From the NCBI RefSeq assembly GCF_016919165.1, contig NZ_JAFFPS010000071.1, positions 248,001-312,000 on the forward strand: 64,000 nt of DNA. Direction: 5' to 3'. The stretch comes from Leptospira chreensis. Its GTDB lineage: Bacteria; Spirochaetota; Leptospiria; Leptospirales; Leptospiraceae. Positions 17,334 to 25,630 of the stretch are shown here, piece after piece. The notes beneath the pieces are model-generated. The model did not search any database. It had not been told where the DNA came from and saw only the letters and a program-made list of their open reading frames with translations. Every line of letters starts with the position of its first letter. The first letter of the stretch is position 1. The position numbers and the translations under genes are program-made.

Positions 17334-18274
17334 AACAAATGATAAACATAGCAACACAGCGAAAACTAACTTTTTCATTCTCATTATTATTTGTATTGTT
17401 TTGGAATATTTCTTTATATTCGCATCACACTGGTTCGTCGGATAGTCCCAACGCAACAGCTAGATTTGTGGATCCCTTTACTGGAAAACGAGAGAAACCA
17501 ACGAACTATTTGGTAATGACCCAAGATTATTACCAATCCACTCGGGAGAATAGTCACCTCTTCACAACCACGGCCTTTGCGGAGATGAATTTTTTTGATG
17601 GTCGGTTTGCTCTCAACGCTTCAGTTCCTTGGAATTACTACCAACAGAGGGGAAGAGAAGATGCCGCAAGAATTGGAAAAACTTATCTTGGTTTTAAATA
17701 CCAACCGTTCTTCGATTTGGACAAACCGTACTTTTTTGTAATCGAAGGTTCGGTTGGTTTTCCGAGTGGCCCCGATACGGATCGGTTTACTGGTGGAAAT
17801 TATTATACGGGTTCGGGGTTTATCAAACTTGGATATTTGTATGAGAAGTGGTCCTTTGTCACAAAAATTGGAGGATTAAATCCACTTTCGAGACCACAAC
17901 CAAACAACTTACAAGACAACGATGGGATTCCATTTTATTTCCGAAAACCATCGGCTTCCCCACCAGAACCAGAATATGAATTCAAAAAAACGACCCTTGT
18001 TTCCGCTTATGTGACGTATTATTTGATGCCAGAAATTTCTCTTTTTACAGGGATCTTGTATCGCAATCCGTATAACGGCGTGGATTATTCCAAAGAAAAA
18101 GATAAAGCCAATCCCTCTTATTTTACAGAAGCCAGTGCCGGGTTTTCCTGGAATTTTTCGGAGAAGTATAATCTGAGTCTCGCCTATAGATACCCATTAC
18201 AAAGGGATCGTGATTACAGGCTCTATCAATCGGCATGGACATTTGCCTTTTCTATGGAGTGGGGAAGCGATTGA
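17330..18274 (+). CDS. Putative outer-membrane beta-barrel protein
   Basis: About 314 residues from the ATG at 17330, which overlaps the preceding stop (ATGA) and has GGAG 9 bases upstream. Signal peptide (FSFSLLFVLFWNISLYS), then SHHTGSSDSPN. The rest shows alternating aromatic strands with turns (FDGRFALNASVPWNYY, YFFVIEGSVGFPSGPD, SGFIKLGYLYEKWSFVTKIG) and ends in an aromatic strand, FAFSMEWGSD, as in transporter-like barrels of the phenol-degradation/MetA-pathway type. It is the last gene of the MbnPH locus and could supply passage across the outer membrane for the metal or ligand. The substrate is unknown. Confidence 0.75.
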   Translation: MKQMINIATQRKLTFSFSLLFVLFWNISLYSHHTGSSDSPNATARFVDPFTGKREKPTNYLVMTQDYYQSTRENSHLFTTTAFAEMNFFDGRFALNASVPWNYYQQRGREDAARIGKTYLGFKYQPFFDLDKPYFFVIEGSVGFPSGPDTDRFTGGNYYTGSGFIKLGYLYEKWSFVTKIGGLNPLSRPQPNNLQDNDGIPFYFRKPSASPPEPEYEFKKTTLVSAYVTYYLMPEISLFTGILYRNPYNGVDYSKEKDKANPSYFTEASAGFSWNFSEKYNLSLAYRYPLQRDRDYRLYQSAWTFAFSMEWGSD

Positions 18275-18338
18275 CAACTGATGCCTTTTTTAAAACGTTC
18301 TAAGAAACTCTATAAATTTTATTCGTAAAAGGTAATCT

Positions 18339-19586
18339 ATGAGCAACGTAGAAATCGTACCAGTAGGGGAACTTCCACCTATTGGAGTTGTGCCCAAAAA
18401 AATGCACGCGCAGGTCATTCGCCCGGAACGTTACGGCGAACCGAAAACTTCTTTCCAATCAGAAGTCATTGATGTTCCGGAGATCGGTCCGAACGAAGTT
18501 CTCGTAGCCACTATGGCTGCTGGAGTTAACTATAATAACGTTTGGGCAGCCCTTGGGTATCCGGTAGATGTGATCGCGGCTCGTAATAAAAAAGGCGAAC
18601 CAGAAAAATTCCACATCGGTGGATCTGATGCATCCGGTATTGTCTACAAAGTTGGAGCTGAAGTTAAAAATGTGAAAGTGGGTGACGAGGTTGTTGTCCA
18701 TTGCGCTATGTGGGATCCAAAAGATCCATGGGTTCTTTCTGGAAAAGATCCAATGTATGCGCCTTCCCAAATCATTTGGGGATATGAATCCAACTGGGGT
18801 TCCTTTGCACAATTCTGCAAAGTGCAAGACCACCAATGTCTTCCTCGCCCTCAACACCTAACATGGGAAGCTTCTGCAGCTTATATGTTAGTGGCTGCGA
18901 CCGCCTACAGAATGTTACACCATTGGAAACCAAATGATGTAAAACCTGGGGATGTTGCTTTAATTTGGGGTGGAGCTGGTGGACTTGGTGCCATGGCAAT
19001 CCAAATTGTAAAAGCAGCTGGTGGAATTCCAATCGCTGTTGTTTCTTCTGATGACAAAATTGATTTTTGTAAAAACTTAGGTGCGGCTGGCGTGATCAAC
19101 CGTAACAAGTTCAAACATTGGGGTGGACTCACTTCCGATATCAATAAACCAGAAGCATTTGTTGAGTGGACCAAACAAGCCCGTGAATTTGGAAAAGCGA
19201 TTTGGGACATTGCTGGAAAAGGTAAAAACCCACAAATCGTATTTGAACATCCAGGTGAAACGACACTTCCTACTTCCGTATTTGTTTGTGAAACAGGTGG
19301 TATGGTTGTGATTTGTGCGGGAACTACTGGTTTCAATGCAACAGCGGACCTTCGTTATCTGTGGATGAGACAAAAACGTCTGCAAGGTTCACACTTCGCA
19401 AACGACGACAACTGTCGTGATTTGAACCAGCTCGTGATCGATAAAAAAGTCGATCCAGTTTTGGCAGAAACATACAGTTTCGAACAAACTGGTGAGTGCC
19501 ATCAGTTGATGCGCGAAAACAAACACCCATCAGGAAACATGTCAATCCTCGTTGGTGCAAAAACTACAGGTCTTGGAAAGAAGTAA
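18339..19586 (+). CDS. ccr: Crotonyl-CoA carboxylase/reductase homologue
   Basis: 415-residue NADPH-dependent MDR enzyme. The Ccr pattern is clear: [38 protein letters not shown], the Rossmann [12 protein letters not shown], and [20 protein letters not shown]2-binding residues known in Ccr map to an Asn in VNYNNVW, Glu149 in GYESN and His351 in GSHFAN. The usual Phe next to the Glu (GFE) is Tyr here (GYE). In the ethylmalonyl-CoA pathway it makes ethylmalonyl-CoA from crotonyl-CoA and CO2, which suits growth on fatty acids or acetate. Reductase-only activity cannot be excluded. The TAA lies in the loop of a 9-bp hairpin. Confidence 0.9.
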   Translation: MSNVEIVPVGELPPIGVVPKKMHAQVIRPERYGEPKTSFQSEVIDVPEIGPNEVLVATMAAGVNYNNVWAALGYPVDVIAARNKKGEPEKFHIGGSDASGIVYKVGAEVKNVKVGDEVVVHCAMWDPKDPWVLSGKDPMYAPSQIIWGYESNWGSFAQFCKVQDHQCLPRPQHLTWEASAAYMLVAATAYRMLHHWKPNDVKPGDVALIWGGAGGLGAMAIQIVKAAGGIPIAVVSSDDKIDFCKNLGAAGVINRNKFKHWGGLTSDINKPEAFVEWTKQAREFGKAIWDIAGKGKNPQIVFEHPGETTLPTSVFVCETGGMVVICAGTTGFNATADLRYLWMRQKRLQGSHFANDDNCRDLNQLVIDKKVDPVLAETYSFEQTGECHQLMRENKHPSGNMSILVGAKTTGLGKK

Positions 19587-19659
19587 TTCTTTCCAGGTGA
19601 GTATTTAGGTACATGTCCCCGCCCTATTTAGACTGGGTGGGGTTAACCACCCGCCACCC
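19574..19659 (+). terminator. Two hairpins after ccr, second GC-rich
   Basis: TGGAAAGAA (19574-19582) pairs with TTCTTTCCA (19587-19595) around the stop codon. Further on, CCCCGCCC (19617-19624) pairs with GGGTGGGG (19635-19642, one G-U pair), and that same GGGTGG can instead pair with CCACCC just downstream. No U-run follows. The GC-rich block stands out from its AT-rich surroundings and looks like a dispersed intergenic element; only one copy was noticed here. Confidence 0.45.
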
Positions 19660-19761
19660 AATGGCTCCATCTACCATGAAACATCCGTTTTGTGAATCCG
19701 ATTTCCGCTATCATCTTTTTTATTTCTATAAAGTTCATATTTTAACAAATGGAGTTCGTTT

Positions 19762-20193
19762 ATGCATCCACGAATCAATTTAATTACCTTAGGTGTTTCC
19801 GATCTAAAACGTTCTATCGACTTTTATGAGAAAGGTCTCGGTTGGAAAAGGTCACAGGAGAGTAATGATAGTGTCGCTTTTTTTCAAATAGGTGCTGTCG
19901 TCTTTGGTTTGTTTGGCGAAGAAGATTTGGCAAAAGACATTGGCATCCCTTTTCAAAAACGCCAAGAGTTTTCTGGAATTACTTTGGCCCAAAACCTTGG
20001 TAGTGAAGCCGAAGTGGATGCGGTAATTGGCAAAGTGCGGGCCTTAGGGGCAGTGATTCTCAAAGAACCACAAAAAGTTTTTTGGGGTGGGTATAGTGCT
20101 TATTTTAAAGACCCGGATGGCCATATATTTGAATTAGCATACAATCCTTTTTTTCCATTGAACGACAAAGGCGAAATCGTTCTTAGTAAATAA
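19762..20193 (+). CDS. VOC (glyoxalase/bleomycin-resistance fold) protein
   Basis: 143-residue single-domain protein. The VOC pattern is plain: INLITLGVSDLKRSIDFYEKGLGW at the start, a second half with GSEAEVDAVIGKVRALGA, and the closing YFKDPDGHIFELAYNPFFPL with the metal-binding Glu. Such proteins bind a divalent metal and act on small ligands or bind them passively; the substrate is unknown. GGAG lies 7 bases before the ATG. It lies between ccr and an MDR oxidoreductase and may share a transcript with the latter (52-bp gap). Confidence 0.88.
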   Translation: MHPRINLITLGVSDLKRSIDFYEKGLGWKRSQESNDSVAFFQIGAVVFGLFGEEDLAKDIGIPFQKRQEFSGITLAQNLGSEAEVDAVIGKVRALGAVILKEPQKVFWGGYSAYFKDPDGHIFELAYNPFFPLNDKGEIVLSK

Positions 20194-20245
20194 TTACATT
20201 TAATTATTGTTATATTTTGGTGCATAAGGTCAATCAGGGAAATCT

Positions 20246-21256
20246 ATGAAACAAGCACAGATCCAGCAATTCGGTTTAGATCATTTAGAAATTACCAATG
20301 TTCCTGAACCTACAAGTCCAGGCCCTACCGACGTTTTGGTTCGTTTGCGAGCCGCTTCCTTAAACTATCGAGACTCTTTAGTTGTCGAAGGAAAGTACAA
20401 TCCTAAATTCCCACTTCCCCTTGTTCCTTGTAGTGATGGGGCCGGCGAAGTGGTTGGTATTGGATCTGAGGTGACGGAATGGAAAGTGGGAGATAGGGTG
20501 CTTCTGACTTTTGCTCCCAAGTGGATCGCAAAAGAAGCAACCCATGCAGAAATGCGTCATACGATTGGTGGCCCACTTCCAGGAACCTTGCGGGAGTTAG
20601 CTTTAGTGCCAGAGACAGGCCTTGTCCGAATTCCTTCCCATTTATCTTATGAAGAAGCCGCAACCTTACCTTGTGCAGCACTCACTGCTTGGTCTGGTCT
20701 TTTTCAATTCAGCAATTTAAAGCCTGGTGAATTTGTCGTAGTACAGGGAACAGGTGGGGTTTCGATTTTTGCTTTGCAATTTGCTAAACTTGCCTCTGCC
20801 AAAGTGATTCTCACATCATCCAGTGGTGAAAAATTGGAACGAGGAAAAGAATTAGGTGCCGATTATTTAGTCAATTATAAGGAAACACCGGAATGGGGAA
20901 AGGAGGTCCGTCGGATCACAGAAAAAGTGGGAGCCGATCATATCATCGAAGTGGGTGGGGCCGGAACTTTGGAACAATCCATTGCCGCCTGTCGTCCGTT
21001 TGGTGTCATTCATTTGATTGGAATCCTTGCAGGTAAATCGGGAGAATTAAATTTACTACCGGCAGTGATGAACAATTTGAAAATCCAAGGCCTTGTTGTC
21101 GGGGGAAGAAAGGCATTTGTCGAAATGAACCAAGCCATCGAAGTTTCTGGTTTACGGCCGGTTGTTGATAAAGTTTTTACATTAGAAGAATCAGCAGATG
21201 CAATAAGATACTTACGATCGGGATCTCATTTTGGAAAGATAGTCATTCGAATTTAG
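20246..21256 (+). CDS. Zinc-independent MDR oxidoreductase (quinone-reductase-like)
   Basis: 336-residue NAD(P)H-dependent oxidoreductase. GroES-like N-terminal domain with ASLNYRDSLVVEGKY and VPCSDGAGEVVGIGSEVTEWKVGDRV, then a Rossmann domain with VQGTGGVSIFALQFAKLA and GADHIIEVGGAGTLEQS. The catalytic-zinc Cys and His of true alcohol dehydrogenases are not where expected, which favours a quinone-reductase or enoyl-reductase-like activity. AGGGAAA precedes the ATG. Substrate unknown. Confidence 0.87.
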   Translation: MKQAQIQQFGLDHLEITNVPEPTSPGPTDVLVRLRAASLNYRDSLVVEGKYNPKFPLPLVPCSDGAGEVVGIGSEVTEWKVGDRVLLTFAPKWIAKEATHAEMRHTIGGPLPGTLRELALVPETGLVRIPSHLSYEEAATLPCAALTAWSGLFQFSNLKPGEFVVVQGTGGVSIFALQFAKLASAKVILTSSSGEKLERGKELGADYLVNYKETPEWGKEVRRITEKVGADHIIEVGGAGTLEQSIAACRPFGVIHLIGILAGKSGELNLLPAVMNNLKIQGLVVGGRKAFVEMNQAIEVSGLRPVVDKVFTLEESADAIRYLRSGSHFGKIVIRI

Positions 21257-21315
21257 GATTGCGATTCCTATTTGGATTCATAGTTAGCATAGATAATTTT
21301 TTTAGATTTAAGTTT

Positions 21316-21717
21316 TCATTTTGATACGGAATTCAATATTGAATTTCTTTCTATGTCTAAGGCAATTACAGATAAATGGATTTCAATGAGGGCCAATACC
21401 AGAGAGATCACCATAAACAAAAGTGATGAAGCAAATAAAACCCAAGCGACTATGTTATAAAAGGGAATCATACCCATGGAGCAGGTACATAAAATCAAAC
21501 TAAAGATTCCGGCACTTTGAGAATATAAAATGAGAGAAATACGAAACCGTAGGTTGTGGATTTGTTTTTCTAAAACTTCCGATTTCGATTTTTCATATTC
21601 TGATAAAAGTTGTCTCGAAAGTTTGGCAAGTCCAAAAAATCGGTTGGTATAAGCAAGCATCAGTAAAGAGATCGCAGGGAAAAGAAGACCGGGTATACTA
21701 TACGTTAGGTTGTCCAA
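21316..21717 (-). CDS. DUF2721-family membrane protein
   Basis: 133 residues with three membrane segments. The opening IPGLLFPAISLLMLAYTNRFFGLAKLSRQLL is the family hallmark, followed by a charged helix (SEYEKSKSEVLEKQIHNLRFRI) and two long hydrophobic helices. Function unknown across the family. It starts 6 bases after the FAH gene stop, so the two are co-transcribed. Confidence 0.82.
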   Translation of the reverse strand: MDNLTYSIPGLLFPAISLLMLAYTNRFFGLAKLSRQLLSEYEKSKSEVLEKQIHNLRFRISLILYSQSAGIFSLILCTCSMGMIPFYNIVAWVLFASSLLFMVISLVLALIEIHLSVIALDIERNSILNSVSK

Positions 21718-21722
21718 TGAAT

Positions 21723-22679
21723 TTAGCCTTGTTTCACTTGAAGAACTTGTTCTCCTAAGTCCATCTTTCCGTCCGGCGTGCGTATTGTTGCTTGGATCAA
21801 ATCTCCTGGTTGTAAATACTCAGTCCGTTGTTTTTGTCCTTTGATAAATAGTTCCCATTTTTTATGTTCAGGGAGAAAACTCGCAAAGATTTGTTTTAAT
21901 TTTCCGGGAGCTTTGAGAGCACATCCTGCGGGTGTTCCGGTTAACAAAACATCACCGACTCGAATTTGAGTAAATAAAGAGAGTTCTGCGATCGATTCCT
22001 TCGGTGGAAAAACCATTTGATTTGCTTTTGCCGATTGTCTTAACTGTCCATTGACCTTTAGGTTCAGCTCCAAAGAATGGATTAGTTCATAATCACCAGG
22101 TTCGAGAACAAGGAGTATAGGACCTGCAGGGAAAAAGGTTCTGTAGGATTTTCCTTTATACCATTGTAATTGTGGGAGTTGGATGTCCCTTGCCGAAATA
22201 TCATTGGCAATGAAGAGGGCAGCAATGTATTCACTGGGATGATAAGATTGAACATCTATTGTATGATCAATATCCTTACCAAATACAATCCCCAATTCAA
22301 TTTCATAATCTAAAAGTTCTACATGTTTGGGACGGATCACATTACCGATGGCAGCGGTGAGCGAAACGTCAGACTTGGTAAAAAATAAATTGTATGTTTT
22401 GGATTTAGGATCAAGTCCCGATTCCAAAGTATGTTTATGATAATTAGCACCTTGGCAAATGACTTGGCAGGGTGCGGTGATGGGAGAGAGGAGAGTAACA
22501 TCCTTTCTAGGAATCAGTTTTTGAGATTTAGGACTTAGTTTGATTCTTTTTTTCTGAAGATCGACTAGCAAATCTTTGGTGGACTTATCTCCAGTTTGTA
22601 GAGGGAGGATGTTTTCCTCAGTGACGAGCCCCCAATCGATTTTGTTCTTATATTGGAAACGTACAAACTGTTTTGCCAT
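21723..22679 (-). CDS. Fumarylacetoacetate hydrolase (FAH) family protein
   Basis: 318-residue cytosolic metal-dependent enzyme. The N-terminal segment is a short FAH-N-like region ([23 protein letters not shown]). The core has the metal site in [17 protein letters not shown] (DxExE type), [32 protein letters not shown], and [18 protein letters not shown]. Typical activities are hydrolysis or decarboxylation of 2-oxo acids and acylpyruvates; substrate not determinable. Followed directly by the DUF2721 gene. Confidence 0.9.
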   Translation of the reverse strand: MAKQFVRFQYKNKIDWGLVTEENILPLQTGDKSTKDLLVDLQKKRIKLSPKSQKLIPRKDVTLLSPITAPCQVICQGANYHKHTLESGLDPKSKTYNLFFTKSDVSLTAAIGNVIRPKHVELLDYEIELGIVFGKDIDHTIDVQSYHPSEYIAALFIANDISARDIQLPQLQWYKGKSYRTFFPAGPILLVLEPGDYELIHSLELNLKVNGQLRQSAKANQMVFPPKESIAELSLFTQIRVGDVLLTGTPAGCALKAPGKLKQIFASFLPEHKKWELFIKGQKQRTEYLQPGDLIQATIRTPDGKMDLGEQVLQVKQG

Positions 22680-22759
22680 CGTAAACCTATGGAATCATAA
22701 CTGGGGTGGAGAAAACACGAGGGCCACAAATCGGACCCGGTGGGAATTGAGAATTTAGT

Positions 22760-22981
22760 CTATTCTTCAGAGAAAAGGTTGTTCAGTGAATCGATGAGAG
22801 TGTCTACCTCTACACCGTAACCCATACAAACTTGTTCAATAGTTTCTACTTCATTGATGGAGCAGTGTGAACATCCACCTAAATGGTAGCTGGAGAAAAC
22901 TAGACCTGCTTCTGGGTGGATCGCGATCGCTTCGCCCACAGTCATTTCTTTAAAAAAGCGCGGTTTTGTTGTTTCAGTCAT
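22760..22981 (-). CDS. DUF1858 domain protein
   Basis: 73 residues. FKEMTVGEAIAIHPEAGLVFSSYHLGGCSHCSINEVETIEQVCMGYGVEVDTLIDSL (given here as a region, residues about 10-66, key motif GGCSHC) matches the small DUF1858 fold that often flanks hybrid-cluster or disulphide-isomerase-like proteins. The CxxC in GGCSHC may bind metal or be redox active. Preceded by GAGGG. It is divergent from the pterin enzyme gene. Confidence 0.85.
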   Translation of the reverse strand: MTETTKPRFFKEMTVGEAIAIHPEAGLVFSSYHLGGCSHCSINEVETIEQVCMGYGVEVDTLIDSLNNLFSEE

Positions 22982-23045
22982 CTTAAGAACCCTCAGGAAG
23001 GAAATTACTATACAAATATTGGACTATGCTCTATTCGTCAATGGA

Positions 23046-23462
23046 ATGTTTACCCAAGAAAACGGGAAATTTTATGTCCGAATTGAGGGTCGGTTTGAGT
23101 CGGCCCATTTCCTCTACCAGTACTTTGCCGATGGCTCCGATGAGCCGATTCACGGCCATTCCTGGAAGGTAGAGGTATTTTTGGAGGGAAATTCCAACAT
23201 TCGGCCAGACGGCATCTCCTACGATTTTCTAACGGCACGTACGAAACTGATGGAACTCGTCCATTCCATTGACCACCTCCTCATCAATGACCATCCAGAC
23301 TTTAAGGGGATCAACCCTACTTCTGAGAATGTGGCTCGTTGGTTTTATTCTGGTTTGAAAGCCGATGTGAAATCTTCCGAAGGTCGAATCCGCCGGATTG
23401 TAATCCATGAAGGGCCAGAGAACCTGGCATTTTTCGAACCAACAAACGATTCCCTTTCTTAA
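23046..23462 (+). CDS. 6-pyruvoyl-tetrahydropterin synthase family, PTPS-III-like
   Basis: About 138 residues from the ATG at 23046; a TTG at 23019 is an alternative, and neither has a good ribosome site. The zinc ligands are His21 (FESAHFL) and His36/His38 (IHGHSW). The catalytic Cys that QueD and eukaryal PTPS carry a few residues before HGH is absent; the segment reads SDEPIHGH, so Glu33 stands three residues before the first HGH His. This ExxHGH pattern is the mark of PTPS-III, which makes the folate precursor 6-hydroxymethyl-dihydropterin and can replace dihydroneopterin aldolase (FolB). The SIDHLLINDHPDF and IHEGPEN segments supply the other active-site positions. QueD (queuosine route) is the alternative, made unlikely by the missing Cys. 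Confidence 0.85.
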   Translation: MFTQENGKFYVRIEGRFESAHFLYQYFADGSDEPIHGHSWKVEVFLEGNSNIRPDGISYDFLTARTKLMELVHSIDHLLINDHPDFKGINPTSENVARWFYSGLKADVKSSEGRIRRIVIHEGPENLAFFEPTNDSLS

Positions 23463-23788
23463 GTCATTTTCAACATTAGTTAGGTACTATTCCTTAAACT
23501 CGACTGGTTCTGTTTGCCAACGCACCATAGATTGAAAAAAGAACAAGCGATGTAAAAATCACTATGTAGTTCGGTTTCTTACGTAAATTCTATGTCAGCA
23601 AACATTTGTTTGTGCTAATAACTCGACAAAATATCCCAATCATTAGACAGGCTGAGTATCTAATACATGCATGCTGTAACATTTACGTTTTGTTTTTATT
23701 GCACAGGTTTGGTTTTTTTTCAAAAAAATTTGTTATCTTAATCGATTGCTTTTATACCAGCTAATTATGAAAATCGGTAGAAGACTCC
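23463..23788 (+). promoter_or_regulatory. 326-bp intergenic region with candidate promoter for the hybrid kinase
   Basis: No gene is visible here. A plausible sigma-70-type promoter is TTGTTA (23730-23735), a 17-base spacer, TATACC (23753-23758), giving a leader of about 25 bases to the ATG at 23789. An upstream CAAAC/GTTTG inverted repeat near 23599-23614 is short and of doubtful meaning. The remainder shows nothing I can name. Confidence 0.4.
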
Positions 23789-25189
23789 ATGCCGCTTACA
23801 GAACTCAAACATAGTTTAGGTCATATTCTACTTGTGGAAGACGAAGCCATACTGGCCATCTCACAATCAGAATTTTTGAAAAACAAAGGTTATTCTGTAC
23901 AGTATGTATCCAATTCAAATGATGCTTACGATCATATCACATCCGGTGAACGAGTTGATTTAATCCTAATGGATATTAATCTTTCTGATGGAATGGATGG
24001 AATCCAACTCGCAGAAAAGATTCTTTCCTATCGCGAGATTCCCATCCTTTTTGTCAGTGGTTATTCTGATAATAAAATCTTAGATCGTGTTTGTAAGGTA
24101 AAACATTACGGGTATGTTCCTAAAATTTCAAGCCCAGACATTGTGGAATGTATGATTCAATCAGCACTCCAACTTTACCAAGCGGAACAAACGTTGGCAT
24201 TTCGTGAAAAGGAACTTCGTATTACTTTTGAAGCCATGGGTGATGGAGTGATTGTTCTTTCTCCGGAAGGATTGGTTCGAGAAATCAATCATAAAGCCTT
24301 AGATATGTTGGGTTATCAAAAATCTGACATAACCGAAAAAGACCTAACTTCTTTTTTATATTTAGTGCAAGCAGATGCAAGAACTAGAGTATCCTATTCT
24401 TTTTTAAACTCATCTAACAAATTAATTGATACAGAACGTAGAAATGATTTGATTATTGTTTCTCGTAGTGGTCGTGAAACACATGTTACAGAAACTATAT
24501 CGCCCATTTTAGATGCTGAAAAAAACTTAAATGGTATTGTGATTGTTTTTCGAGAAACACCAAATACTCCCGTGATGGTTCCTCCAAAAGATGGGGAAAG
24601 TTTGTATGCTAAGGTCTTCCAACTGAGTCCCATCCCCATGGCCATCTCCACTTTGAAAGACGGAACCTATTTGGATGTGAATTCCTCTATGGAGACGGTC
24701 TTTCAATTAGAAAAATCAAAAGTCATCGGCAGAAAAACAGAAGAGTTTAAAGACTGGAGTAATCCGGAACAACTGGAACGACTCAATAAAGTGTATCAGG
24801 AAAAAGGAAGGATGTCTGGGGAACGGATGTCTGTGAAACACGCTGACGGAAATCAATATGAAGTTCTCGTGTTTAGCCAAGCGTTTGAAATTGCTGGAGA
24901 ACGTTTCATTTTGTGGATCAACTTAGATGTGACAAAAATTTTGGATATGGAAGGCCGATTGGCAAAGTCCGTAGAAGAAAAAGATGTTCTACTCAAAGAA
25001 CTACAACACCGTGTGAAAAATACTCTAGCGATCATTTCCGGACTTTTGAATTTAGAATCCTTTAAAGTTGAAAATGAGGTCGCGAAACAATCCTTTCTGA
25101 ATGCACAATCTCGCATCATGTCGATGTCCAAGGTTTATGAAAACCTTTATCAATCGGAAGATTTGGAGTCTATGGATATTCGTAAGTAG
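23789..25189 (+). CDS. Response regulator-PAS-PAS-HisKA_2 hybrid kinase, N-terminal part, ends at in-frame TAG
   Basis: 466 residues up to a TAG. Receiver domain at residues about 10-125 with phospho-acceptor Asp in LILMDINLSDGMDG; first PAS about 140-260 (ELRITFEAMGDGVIVLSPEG); second PAS about 275-395 (VFQLSPIPMAISTLKDGTYLDVN); then the HWE/HisKA_2 dimerisation and phospho-acceptor helix LLKELQHRVKNTLAIISGLL with His near residue 406. The ATPase domain continues in the same frame after the stop (25199-25603). A full-length kinase would be about 604 residues. The stop falls at the usual aromatic position after DIRK, where TAC or TAT would be one change away from TAG. Either a recent pseudogene, a split kinase, or a sequence error. 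Confidence 0.85.
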   Translation: MPLTELKHSLGHILLVEDEAILAISQSEFLKNKGYSVQYVSNSNDAYDHITSGERVDLILMDINLSDGMDGIQLAEKILSYREIPILFVSGYSDNKILDRVCKVKHYGYVPKISSPDIVECMIQSALQLYQAEQTLAFREKELRITFEAMGDGVIVLSPEGLVREINHKALDMLGYQKSDITEKDLTSFLYLVQADARTRVSYSFLNSSNKLIDTERRNDLIIVSRSGRETHVTETISPILDAEKNLNGIVIVFRETPNTPVMVPPKDGESLYAKVFQLSPIPMAISTLKDGTYLDVNSSMETVFQLEKSKVIGRKTEEFKDWSNPEQLERLNKVYQEKGRMSGERMSVKHADGNQYEVLVFSQAFEIAGERFILWINLDVTKILDMEGRLAKSVEEKDVLLKELQHRVKNTLAIISGLLNLESFKVENEVAKQSFLNAQSRIMSMSKVYENLYQSEDLESMDIRK

Positions 25190-25198
25190 ATTGAAGAT

Positions 25199-25603
25199 AT
25201 GTTATTTAGCGTTCATGATATCTTTGTTCTCAATCCAACAAAAATTCGTTTTGATGTGAAGTTAGAAGACATTCGTTTGGATCTAAAACGAACTCTGCCA
25301 CTTGGCCTCATCCTCAATGAACTATTGACCAACGCTTTGAAGTATGCCTACCCCAATGAAAAAGGGGGAGATGTTCGCATCCACTTATCTCGTTCGAATG
25401 AAAATATCATTTTATCGGTTGGGGATGATGGAGACGGTTTGCCAGACTCTGTTAATATTGAAAAGGGAAATCATTTTGGATATGAGCTGATTCGTAGTTT
25501 GACTTCACAACTCAAGGGTGTTTTCTCTTCTGTTTCGAAAAAGGGAGAAGGTCTCAATATTATGATTTCTTTTCCTCTCCATTCCAATGACAAAAAAAGC
25601 TAA
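25199..25603 (+). CDS. HATPase_c domain of the same hybrid kinase, separated by the TAG
   Basis: 134 residues in the same frame as the upstream fragment, with three codons (IED) and the TAG between. Contains the kinase ATP site: N box LILNELLTNALKYAYP, G1 box VGDDGDGLPD, and GYELIRSLTSQLKG near the end. The ATG at 25199 could restart translation, with a weak TTGAAG just upstream, yielding a free ATPase domain. Alone it cannot be a normal histidine kinase. I regard it as the C-terminal piece of one interrupted gene rather than an independent one. Confidence 0.75.
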   Translation: MLFSVHDIFVLNPTKIRFDVKLEDIRLDLKRTLPLGLILNELLTNALKYAYPNEKGGDVRIHLSRSNENIILSVGDDGDGLPDSVNIEKGNHFGYELIRSLTSQLKGVFSSVSKKGEGLNIMISFPLHSNDKKS

Positions 25604-25630
25604 GTTGTTTTAGTTTCCTTAGTTTTTCGT

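Noticed and set aside
25187..25189. TAG as a recoded amino acid (for example pyrrolysine)
   Set aside because: No downstream recoding structure was seen, Leptospira is not known to use pyrrolysine, and other genes in the window end normally at TAG.
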